From Epiperipatus broadwayi (lineage: Eukaryota > Onychophora > Udeonychophora > Euonychophora > Peripatidae), in the NCBI GenBank assembly GCA_028023455.1, contig JAQFVV010001036.1, forward strand, positions 1 to 64,000: a DNA stretch of 64,000 nucleotides, written 5' to 3'. The notes under the pieces are model-generated. The model worked only from the letters and a program-made list of their open reading frames with translations, did not search any database and was not told the DNA's origin. This document shows, piece after piece, positions 25,835-37,345 of the stretch. Every line of letters begins with the position of its first letter. The first letter of the stretch is position 1. A program made the position numbers and the translations under genes.

Positions 25835-28311
25835 GAGTTTTGGGGGACCAATTGTCTTTGCTAAATGGGGTAAAAGTGTATGCCCATTATTTATTTCAAT
25901 GTACAAAAAACTTTTTATTAAGTAACTTTTAAAGAGATTAAATATATATGTTATTAAATAGATAATAAATAAATAAAGAGTAACAAATAATGAGAAAAAA
26001 TGTATGTAGAAGTTTAGTTACTATTAAATTGTATTTAGTGGTGAGCAATTATCTAAGAATGAAGTAATCTTTGAAATCTGAATTAAAATGTAGACATTAC
26101 ACTTTAATTTTTGCACAGTCAATACAATAAACATTTGCTGACTTATTTGGTTCAATGTATTGTAACAGACCGGATTCCCTAAAGGAAATCATGGTTGTCG
26201 CATCTAACTATAATCGGATTTAGGGACTTCATATAGGATGCTATGACTGATATGATTTAATTTTAATCCAAGATCGAATCCATTTCAAACAAGACAATTT
26301 AGAATTAAATATTTAATATAGGTGCAACTTAGATTAATTGATCCAATCTTCACCTTTGTTGATTGTTCCATTATACTCAGTATTCGAACACATGGTAGTT
26401 TTCACATTTAACTCTCTTCAGGGGTTTCCATCAATATCCTACAGTAGTAATAATACTTCATATAATCTCAATATATTTTTAAATTAATTTCAACCAAGTT
26501 ATTAGGATATTAAATTAGTATGATATATGTGCATGAGTATGTGCATTCAATCTTATTTTGTTTCAGAAAATAAATAACTTAAATAAATTAGAGATCTCCT
26601 TAAATAAAATAAACTTTAACATATTTATTAACAGATAACAATTTAAATTTAATTCAAATAAAAAAAAATATTATTACAAGTGCTTTACATACATTTCTAC
26701 CATTTTATGATATAAAATTAAATTATATTTTCCCATGTCACCATAGTAGATATGCATCATAACACAAACAAATCTTAATAAGATATAAAACAATAAATAA
26801 CATTTTATAATTGCTAAATAAAATAAAAATTATAATAATACTATATATATGTATAAATAATGACCTTATATTATCCAATCCTAATGATGGAATTCCAATT
26901 TTATGAGATCCCCCTTCTATGTGTGGTCATTATTTTAAAATAAAAGACTTTTCATGCAAGAATGTTAATCATTTACACAAAGAATAATAAACAAATATTA
27001 CTATATTAATTAAGTTAGTAAAAACAAAAATTCTATCATGTCATGAATAAATTTAATATGAAGAACAATAAAATCTTACTTTCATATTAAGTCTACTTAT
27101 TTACCTTGGAGAGGTCACTTTACAGGGAAGATCTAAATTTTATTAAATAAAAAATATATATAACTCAATGATCTTTCCATTTCTGCTCATCTAATAATTT
27201 TCTTAAATGGACTATTTCAATGTAAACAAATTTTAGAAGCAAAGGCAATAAAATTAGATGTCTGAAGCTGATAATACATAAAGATAATATGATATATTAA
27301 AGTTTGATGGTATTGTCCTATTCCTTTTCATAATGAGATTAATAATGTTTATTAAGAATAAAGTTCATTATTTTTTGGTCATCAACCATTGATGAGGTAG
27401 CCAGAATGATCTGTTGTTCAGAATTTTTCCTCTCACATGATGTTGACATCTTCTTCCACAAATTATTTCACTATCAATTGAAGTTTCATTTTAAATTATA
27501 TAGATAAAGTATGCATATACTTTAGCCATTTTGGTAAGAATAAGTAATTACATTATTTTCAGTTAAAATAATAGCATGTTATTAACCTATGGCAAGTGGT
27601 TTTTACTCACAACACATTTTTTATACTTATTAATTTCTTAAAATAATTCAGTTTAAGTATATATTTTTTGACAAAATTTATTTTCTTTACAATTCTAGTT
27701 TGTAATGATCTTATGAGTTTCTCTAATTAATAAACAAAAATTATATATAATTTCATTTTCAAATTATAATTAATGATGCTAAGAGTAATTTATTCATTCT
27801 TTTATTGAGTGAGATTAGAGCTCTGTTCTAATAAAAATTTTATTAATAAGAAAATTAGTTCAAACTATTGATCCATCTTTAATATGTTTGGAATTTGAAC
27901 ACAGTAAATGACTATGTGTAGTGGCTAGTTCATTGGCAAAAGATAAAATTAATTTGGAAATTATTTGATCCAGCTTTTATAGTAAAATCAACTTCCAGTA
28001 GCATGTGTTAAACATACTATTTGATTTCATAATTTTGTATTCTATTGTTGTTAATTATATTATAATTAATAATTTAATAATTGAATTCTAATTTTATTTG
28101 CTGAGATGCAACTTGACCTAAGGCTATCTCTATGTTTGATGTCTTGATTAGTGATTTTAGTAAATTTTAAATAATTATTATATGTTTATAAATGATTTAC
28201 TAAAATAATTATTTTAAAATTTATTTCAATTTAAAACAAGTATTTGTTTGAATGGATTTTTGTCATCAATGTTTTTATAGTTTAACCTTTAAGTTATATA
28301 TATATATATAT
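25835..28311. other. AT-rich spacer; small GC-richer patch at 26163-26290
   Basis: No gene seen. The patch starting TGTAACAGACCGG near 26163 looks like an LTR start, but no matching end was found. Confidence 0.4.
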
Positions 28312-29281
28312 TGTAATGATATATAAATATGCCGTTACATTAAATTAAAATAAAAACTTTTAAGTTCGCAAATAAAAATAAATGTATTAAAAAAAAAACT
28401 AAACACTAAAATTAAAATGTTTGTATAACGTATATATATTTGCACAGATGCTAAACTTTAAAAATGTTTTTTTTTTTTTTATAAATAAAAAAGGGATATT
28501 TGAACGTACTTTTTTTATAAAAAAAATACAAGATTTAAATATAAAAATATTTTAATAAAGAAATAACTTAAGTAAAAATAAAAACAGGTATTAATTAATT
28601 CCTGTAATCTGTAAATGGAAATGATTGTTTATTAATTATCCAAAAGCTGTGTAATTAAAAAGTCAGATGAAAAATAGATAAGAGAATAAAGACCTGTATT
28701 GGTCATGAGTCAATATCTTCTCTAACTATACTGTTCAGATGTCCATTCCTGACAGTATAGTATAATTGTGCTGTTGTATTTCATACTACATTGAATACAT
28801 AAATGTATCGGATGGATTGACACCGGTTTGACTGTGAACTTTCGGCCTAAGGTTAAATAAGGGATAGAACATTTTTCTTTTCAAATACAATCTATATAGT
28901 CTATTCATACTCGACCCTCTAAATAAATATTAAACTCATTATTGCAATCTATTTAAAATTAAAGGTTAATATAAAAATATAAAATGTTAAATATATTCCT
29001 CAAAGTTATTTATACGTGCATTAATTAATATTGTTTCTGTGTTATTTACTGGCAGTGGCTTTTATTTTTTTATATATGCAATTAAACAAGTTATTTATTA
29101 TCTCTGTGTCTCCATGAGCTAGTGACAATGGGCTAACAATCTGAATATTTAAATAAAATGGAATCTTAACAGCGTGTATCTGCCTACATTATAAATTTTT
29201 CTAGGCTCAAATGCCTAGATGGCGCCCTTGTAGTGCAGATTGCGGTTAGATTCGATCTCCACTTTCTTTTGGATCATTATA
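28312..29281 (+). repeat. 5' LTR of family B element, internally deleted (970 bp)
   Basis: It begins TGTAATGAT and ends ATCATTATA, inverted complements typical of LTR ends (the final CA has become TA). It matches 29815-30178 and 31289-31900 closely, but lacks about 1.1 kb in between, including the promoter boxes. The junction is near 28690. It is followed two bases later by a primer-site-like sequence. Confidence 0.75.
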
Positions 29282-29283
29282 AC

Positions 29284-29300
29284 TGGCTGCCCAATGTGAG
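29284..29300 (+). other. Primer-binding site, lysine-tRNA type (degenerate)
   Basis: TGGCTGCCCAATGTGAG starts two bases after the 5' LTR and matches the lysine-tRNA primer site TGGCGCCCAACGTGGGG with few changes. Position and sequence together are strong evidence for an LTR retrotransposon in plus orientation. Confidence 0.65.
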
Positions 29301-29814
29301 TGCCCTGAGAATTTTAAAGATAAATCATGCCCATAATATTTTTTGTGAAATATAAATATATTTTTTGTATTAACGAAATGTTATACTTTGAATTGTGTTT
29401 TAAAGGTACTGCCAGTAAGAAAAATTGTGCATATGTAAAAATAAATGTGAGGAATAAAATGTTAATATTAAAATTTAAATAATAAAATGTAATAATAAAT
29501 ATAAATCTTTTTTTTTTTTTAAAAAAAAAGTCTTGTTTAAAATCTAATCATTTAACTTGCCTAAATAATACTTAAAAGTAGAAGGAAAAAAACTTGGGAG
29601 GGGGCAGAAATTTAGCTGGTAGTAAGGAATCAACAGTCAACATTTTTTTTATCATTATATTTGTGTGTAATTACTGTTTTGTCTTTTTTTTAAAAAAAAA
29701 AAAGTTTTGTCCTTTTGAAATTTTCATATATAGTCAACTTGTGTAACGTAATTACTAACATTAAGTAAAGTCTTTTTTTTTATGTTTTTGTTTTTTTGAG
29801 GAAGTTTACTGATA
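29301..29814 (+). other. Non-coding interior of family B element
   Basis: About 530 bases, AT-rich, with poly-T/poly-A inverted tracts at 29507-29529 and 29683-29703. No coding content, so the element depends on enzymes made elsewhere or is a deletion product. A short purine run (GAGGAAG) lies upstream of the 3' LTR but not adjacent to it. Confidence 0.55.
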
Positions 29815-31900
29815 TGTAACGATATATAAATATGCCATTACATTAAATTGAAATAAAAACTTTTAAGTTTGCAAATAAAAATAAATGTATTAAAAAAAAA
29901 AACCTAAACACTAAAATTAAAATGTTTGTATAACGTATATATATTCGCACAGATGCTAAACTTTAAAAATTTTTTTTTTTATAAATAAAATATTTGAACG
30001 TACTTTTTTTATAAAAAAAATACAAGATTTAAATATAAAAATATTTTAATAAAGAAATAACTTAAGTAAAAATAAAAACAGGTATTAATTAATTCCTGTA
30101 ATCTGTAAATGGAAATGATTGTTTATTAATTATCCAAAAGCTGTGTAATTAAAAAGTCAGATGAAAAATAGATAAGAGATTTTAGCTTGACCAATGGAAG
30201 CAAATAAAGGCCTGGACCATAACGAAAAAATGGAACAGTGACATTTTTGTTCGTGGAATCCATAGGAGGACTATAAAAAGAAAAATATTGAGTTCCAGAC
30301 AGTTTCCAACTTGATTTGGTGAGATGAATGACAAGACGCACTTGTCATTCTCTCTCACTTATTTTAAAAATGAAAAGACTGTGATACCAGAATGGAACCA
30401 GCTAATGCTACCTCCAGAAGATCAGAGTGGTCTTCAAATGGAGACTCCGTGGAAATTAACACCAGGAACCGGGAGCTCTTCTACTGTAAGCTATATGAAC
30501 TAAACAATTTTTAAAATCATAAAAAAGAACAATTAAGAACTTTCATCAGGGTTTGACAAATTTAATAAACAAGCCAACTTAAATGTTAAAATGGACTCTT
30601 ATCTGATTTTTGTAAGTTTCAAATCAATTAAGAATGTTTAATTTTATATGTTTTACGTTTTATAAAAAATCATTTCCATTTATTATTTTATTTGTATTAA
30701 TATTTATTGTTAAATTTTAAATGAGGAAATTTTAGTTGGGTATAGACATTGCATAGATTCGTTAGCAGTTAATTATGTTGCTGTTTCATAGCCAATTGGA
30801 ATATATAGGCATCAATGTCACTGCGGCATCTTATGATGAATGCTATTGGGTTTTTTTGTATTCCCTATGCAATTGACATTATTGATGATTTTGTATTTTG
30901 ATTGGTTGTATTTATTTTGAGATGTTTTTAACCATGGAATCTGTGCAGCTGATCTATACTCAACATTATAAAACAAATTGTATAAAATTCATCTGTGCAA
31001 ACGTATCTAAATGTTAAATTTATGTCGGGCATGAATGGCTATATAATTTTGTAAAGTTATATTAAGGGAGGGTAATCTTAGGTTATTTGTTTCGTAGTTG
31101 AATTAGGTCAATGGATTGGATATATTTGTGTAATTAGTAGTATGTAGCATGAGTTTCGCTACATGCAGAATCATAGTATACACCGCACCAACCCTTTGCC
31201 TATGGATGGGATTGTAAGATGGTAAACAGGACCGCGGTCCCTTCCTATGGAGTTTTTATTTTATTGTTCTTCTTGCCATATAGATGTAACATTCCTGTAT
31301 TGGTCAAGAGTCAATGTCTTCTCTAACTATACTGTTCAGATGTCCATTCCTGACAGTATAGTATAATTGTGCTGTTGTATTTCATGCTACATTGAATACA
31401 TAAATGTATCGGATGGACTGACACCGGTTTGACTGCGAACTTTTGGCCTAAAGTTAAATAAGGGATAGGATATTTTCTTCTCAAATGCAGATCTATGTAG
31501 TCTATTTATACTCGACCCTCTAAATAAAATATTAAACTCATTGCAATTTATTTAAATGTAAAATTAAAAGTTGATATAAAAATCTCAATGTTAAATCTAT
31601 TCCTCAAAATTTAAAATGATTCAAAATTTATATGTGCGTAAATAAATATTTTTATGTGTTAATTTCTGGCAGTGGCTTTTATTTTTTTATATTTAAGATA
31701 TAAAGTTATATTTTATATTCTCTGCTGTTCCACTGAGCTAGTGACAATGGGCTAATGATCTAAATATTTAAATAAAGTGGAATCTTAACAGCATGTATCT
31801 GCCTACTATATAAATTTTTCTAGGTTCAAATGCTTAGATGGCGCCCTTGTAGTGCAGATTGTGGTTAGATTCGATCTCCACTTACTTTTCAATCATTACA
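29815..31900 (+). repeat. 3' LTR of family B element, full length (2086 bp)
   Basis: It begins TGTAACGAT and ends ATCATTACA, a nine-base inverted pair with one mismatch. It holds the 1.1 kb missing from the 5' LTR. Both outer flanks of the element are ATATAT, compatible with a short target duplication but not proof of it. The short antisense open frame at 30126-30341 is not a gene. Confidence 0.75.
30191..30278 (+). promoter_or_regulatory. CCAAT and TATA boxes of family B LTR
   Basis: CCAATGG at 30191 and TATAAAA at 30272, matching the pair at 14533 and 14621 in the solo LTR. Both lie inside the segment deleted from the 5' LTR, so the 5' copy here should lack this promoter. Confidence 0.5.
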
Positions 31901-31912
31901 ATATATATATAT

Positions 31913-34847
31913 TGTACTGGTTGAAATTGTCTGCTCACACAACAAGACTAAAAATCCAAGCAACAGTACCTTGAATCCTATCATGCTCAAGATACATGGG
32001 TCAGAAGCAGCCATGAATTCTAACCTATTGCCTATTCTTCAAGTCTCTGATCCTATGAACAACAGTCCCAGTGATGCAGCATGATTATTCTAATTCCAGG
32101 CCTGGCAACACAGCGGAGAAACAAAAGACACAAGTGGGGTTTGACATGAAATGATGATGATCATGACCAAAAGTATCCCAGGAATTACCATTTATTAAAA
32201 TCATATTTATTAATGTTTAATTATTAACTTAAAAAAATTTGAATACAGGATTTACATTTTATATATTAATTTAATATAACATAATGAAAAACGCAGATAT
32301 ATAGGACAGAAATATTCCACACTTGATGGTTAACTTAGTTATTTACAGAGTTTGGGATTCACCATTATTAAATCGTATTATACAAATTGTTATTTCACAC
32401 ATAATTACATTGAGGGATTTATAGCTTGTGTGGGAGTAATATGCCAATTTCAAGATATTTACATAGATTGCACTAATATAATGGATGTATAAAATATAAA
32501 AGATTATGACCATTTTGACTTATCTATGACTTAAGTGGATTATACAATTTCATTCATTTAATTACAATATGGAAAATTAATATATTTTTAATGGCATTGT
32601 TTAGAAATAACATCTTTAGAATATTTACATGAGAACAAGCAATGTGTTACATCTCTGAAACTATGTGATATACAAAATCTTTAGTTATTTACAGGAGACA
32701 AACAATGCTTTATGTCTCTGTGACACTATATTATATAGCATACAATAACAAACTCTTTAAGATATTTACATGAGAACATGTATTGCTTTACATCTATGGG
32801 ATTCATTCATTATTTGAAAAGAAAAGCAGCTCAAATCAAGTGTACATGATTAATTAGTACTGATTAATTTACAAATTATTTATTATTTTTAACACATGAT
32901 TGGGACTAACAGAGATCAAACAGGCAGTATTTCAATTTATAAGAAAAGTAACAGTACTAGCATGACAAAGGAAATTCAACTCCTATGGTTGTTTGGGTAC
33001 TTTATCATCTCATATTTTAACTTGAATAAAATTTTGGTATGTCCGCATATTCATGGAGCAATACTGAAAGGAGAGGTTGTGCTTCAAGATTCAGTTGCCA
33101 GTGTATAGTCTCCTGTAGAGCTATCAGTTTACAAACCTCACATTCCACAGGGAGTAGCATAAACCCCTGATTATGAATGATTTAGAGTATGGTGGATGGC
33201 TTCAGACTTCTGAAGTTCCCAAATGATAAAGCATAAAATATATAAATACCATAATAAAACCAATATAATATGCTAATAATGCTATAACACAAATAATATA
33301 ATCTATAAATTATAGTTTAAAGCCTAAAATGGTTTAACCTCTGCACAATGATCTGTTGGAATACTGAGTCATCAAGAGAATTATAATTAATAATTATATT
33401 TGCAATTATTACATTAAAATAACAAAATTATATTTGATTATGATTCCCATATACATATTAAAATATATATGACCCTCCAGGTAGTGGCATGAGGTGATGA
33501 TGATCATAATTATAAAGTTTACGATCTTTTAATAACAATTGGCAATAAATTCAATAGCATCCATCCATAAATAAAAGATTTAAGTAAAATCAACCTGGCA
33601 AGTGATCTCAACTAAAACAAGTAATAATTTTATTAGTGATTTTAGACTAAGCCCCACTTCTCCCCAGGTTAATCAAATAATAACCCCCTTTTTAAACTCA
33701 TGAGGTTGGGTTGTATTCATATTAAGTAAAAGAATCACATATATACATAAAATACAATAAACACAAAATAGAGCTGCACAGAGCTGTATAACTAAAATTA
33801 AGCATAAAATTGATGAGTAGAATTATAGTTATATTAGATGTATTATAGAAAGATTTTACAAGAATTATTACAAGAATGAAAATATAGACCATCATGGTCA
33901 GCAATTACACAATTAATTCTTTAACTAATATCTTATTAAAAACTTATACCTAGGTTATAGAAATTAAGGCAGCTCTTATACAATGAACGATTTTACCTTT
34001 GGATCACCCAGGCTAATGGTTACAGGTCACTTCTCTCCAACTATCTCTCATGTTCAAAGGTGGGATGCAGTATGGTACAGTTAGCAATCATGGTCGGCAC
34101 TCAGCTGGTCATCTTGTGTGTTCAGACAGATGGAAGAGCATTAGTGCAGCAGGTGGCAGACAGCCTCTGAGAGATCTGGGGAAAGATGCTTGGCTTTCCT
34201 TTACTCGCTATATACGTTTATAATCTATTTTATGGGGTTTAGATTAAACTCTATCTAAAAAATGTTACTAACCACTCTCTTTTATTTTCTGTCTCCTTTT
34301 ATGTCTTTCTTTAATCCCTTGAGGAATGTGTTCTTTTGCTTGCCCATGGCTATTCTGATAATAACTTATTCAACTATGCATTAATTTTTATTTTAATGCA
34401 AATATAAAACTGATAAGGTTCGAGATACGTTTTTAAAATATTTTACATTTATTAAATACTTTTGCAAATGGCAATAAACAAAGAAATTCATTAGTGGTTT
34501 GATTAAAATCTTTTTTTTTTTAAATTAATTAGTGAAAGTAATTTGAAATTAAATAAAGAATTGCTTCTGCTCAGTAACAAACTCTTAAGAGTATCTCAAA
34601 CCTTCACAGCCCAATAAATATAATTAATCGTATATATATATAATTTTCCATCAATAATCTTGTACATATAACTATAACACATGCGACTGTTTATTTTTGC
34701 AATATGTATTTAAATAATTTCTTTATTATAATTAAAGTGTGTGTGTCGGCACATAAATAGAGCTAATGCTGTATTACAGACCCCTGTGGATGGTTAGCAT
34801 AGATGGTTAAGCTTGAAGCTTGATGTGATTAGACATCGACTGCTTCA
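31913..34847 (-). repeat. Second solo LTR of family D, inverted (2935 bp)
   Basis: It starts TGTACTGGTTGAAATTG, aligned to TGTACCGGTCAGAATTG at the right end of the 21467-24474 copy, and continues in homology (AACAAGA, GAGATACA/AAGATACA, GGTCAG, CTATTGCC). It ends GACTGCTTCA at 34847, the family A/D terminus. Flanks are ATAT-type on both sides. The open frame at 32896-33108 is not supported as a gene. A GC-richer patch near 33980-34200 was not recognised. Confidence 0.6.
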
Positions 34848-34925
34848 ATATACATATACGTGTGTGAATAGATTTACATACTCTTATATATACCAGAAAT
34901 ATAACTAGACTATAAAACGCCATGG

Positions 34926-35110
34926 TTTTTGTAATAGTTTTTTTTTAAACAGTTACTTTAACATTTTTTTTTTTTTTGCATTGTGGAATTACTTGCTGGA
35001 AAATATACCAGACCTATGAAAAGATCATTATTTTTGTAATAGTTTTTTTTTTTTTAAACTCAATTGCTTTAACAATTTTTTTTGCTTTGTGGAATTATTT
35101 GCTTGAAATA
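34926..35110. repeat. Direct duplication of ~105 bp
   Basis: TTTTTGTAATAGTTTTTTTT, a following AAAC...CTTTAACA, a T run, and then TTGTGGAATTA.TTGCT occur at about 34926 and again near 35031. It is a simple two-copy tandem duplication with no gene content. Confidence 0.7.
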
Positions 35111-35160
35111 AAATGCTTGTTATCAAATTAAGTCTCTTAAATATAAGGAAGGAAGTACTT

Positions 35161-35725
35161 AACCAATAAACATCACATGATCACTATCTCATACTAGCAC
35201 AATAATTGTTATTAAACAATTCAAAACAAAACAACACTCTCCATATAGTAGTGCCATCTTGTGCTAACAAGAGCAATCAATGGATGCCAGAAGGCTTGTG
35301 CATAAAATCCCTATTTAGTGCCTACTCATCCAATATCCCCAGACTAGTTTCTGGCTTGTGGCCTTCATCAGTGAGGAGCCTTGGATCTGAGAGCACTGCA
35401 CCTAGATCTTAGGACCTAATGCAACCCTCCAGCACCCACCTTTTAACTCTATTTAACTACAAAACTATGAGAATGAAATTGAAAACACTATTAATATTTT
35501 CAATCCAAGCTCAATAGCTTATATAGTCATATGGGTCTGAACTCAATTCAGTACCCATACATTTTGGTGTCTTTGGCTCTTTAACAACCATAGCCACCAC
35601 TATCCTATTAGGCAGGATTGGTGTTAAACCACTAAACATCACATGATCACTATCTCATATTAGCACAATAATTGTTATTAAACAATTCAAAACAAAACAA
35701 CACTCTCCATATAGTAGTGCCATCT
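35161..35725 (-). mobile_element. Hammerhead-bearing retrozyme-like repeat, single unit plus partial repeat
   Basis: A unit of 466 bp whose first ~99 bases (35161-35259) recur at 35626-35725. It therefore covers a little more than one turn of a circular or tandem template. The body is homologous to the units at 61349-62425. One hammerhead lies within it on the minus strand. No protein is encoded; the 68-codon frame at 35206-35412 runs antisense to the ribozyme and is spurious. No clear target duplication was found. Confidence 0.75.
35330..35384 (-). ncRNA. Type I hammerhead ribozyme, copy 1
   Basis: On the minus strand the 55 bases give stem I (CCAA.. and UCCUCA pairing with UGGGGA..UUGG), core CUGAUGA, stem II GGC-CACAA-GCC, GAAAC, a minimal stem III (C-UA-G) and a GUC cleavage triplet. 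All invariant core bases are present. Compared with the copy at 62224-62278 I see two changes, one in the stem I internal loop and one at the freely variable core position 7. Confidence 0.85.
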
Positions 35726-37345
35726 GCATAAAATGCTTCATAAATAAAAGATTACAGTTTATTAATGGTGGAACAAATTTTCTTTTTCTTTGAAAAATAC
35801 ACTTCTAACAAAGAAACGTTTAACTTGAATATCACATGCAGACATGCATGTAGGGATTTTGTATATAAAATAATTGATAAAGCAGTGATTGTACACATAT
35901 AAAATATTATGGAAGTGCATAGCTATTTTATGATGTATGGGTGAAGTAAATTCCTTCCACAATATTTATTATATATCTTATTTCTCAAATTTTAATTCTC
36001 ATTCTTTTTATTAATTTTTAATTTAATGTTGTGCAGATCAAAAAAAATGTAAATTTAAATCTTTACATAAAGTAAAAATATGCATATTAGTATTTGTATA
36101 TTTTTATTTCACCATCAGGTTAAATGAATCTTTATAATAAATTTGACTATCTTTTTTTATTTTTCCTGTCAACGATCTGCCACTAAATATATATATATAT
36201 AAATGTTTAATCTTATATAGATGGATAATATAATTAGTACTATTCATAAAAGTAAAATTCAATCCACACCAGATGTAACAAAACCTTTTTCAACACAGCA
36301 TAAATAACATAATGTAAACTTCATTTCTACTAATACCCATATCAGAAAATAATAATTAAGTGAATATGTAATATTAATAAAACTAGCATTTTAAATTGTA
36401 TATATAAAAAGTGGAATTTCTAAATTTATTAATGTTACAAATTTGGTTAATTGTTATTTATTCACAAATATATTAAAATGAGTAGAAATAAAATCTGTCT
36501 TATGTTGTTTATTTATTAACTGCATTGAAAAAAGCTTTGTTAACATCTGGTGGAGTCTTGAATTTCACACTTAGTATTAATACTATTTGCTAGATTTTTC
36601 ATCTTTATTAGAGAGCCGAAGTTTGTAAATATAAATGATCATTTTCCACTTACTTGGCTTTCCAACAAAATAAAAACTGTATAATATTATTGATAGCATT
36701 CACAACAGATTTGTTTTGCAGTTTTTACTCATATACTTTAAAATTCTGGATTTATTAATATTATATGCATATATAACTTTTCAAATGCTGTTAATATCAA
36801 TATCTATTTATATTTTAAAAAGTTATATTTGTTCTGTATTGATTTTAATTAAATAATATTACTTATAAACTTTGCATCTTTATAATATTCGGGATAGCAT
36901 ATGAAAATGATAATTCGACTCGTGTTGGGATGTTTGATGAAGAGACTTGTATTTTGATAACAGTAGCATTTGGAAAGTTAGTCATTTCAATGTTTTTTAT
37001 ATAGATTATTAATACATAATAACAGGTTATAATTATGAGTTATTTAAATTTTTAAAATATATATTTTAAATTTAATTACATTTTGGTAGATGGCTGCAAT
37101 TATTCCGAGAAATAATTCTGAAAACCATTTGGAATAAAAAAGAAAATCCAGCAACTGTGTAACTTTAAAGGTTAAGTTTTTGTTTTATTTATTAAGATTC
37201 AATTATTTTGTTTTATTACTATCTTTATTTTTAAATTTTATATACATAAATGGTATAAGATTTTGGTACAAAGCGAATTCTAGGAAAATTTTTAGACTCG
37301 CACAAATTTGCATATACATTTATGCTTACTTGTGTGTTCCTATAT
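35726..37345. other. AT-rich spacer, no feature seen
   Basis: No coding, RNA or repeat signature recognised. The open stretch at 35762-35962 has no domain and looks like chance. Confidence 0.45.
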
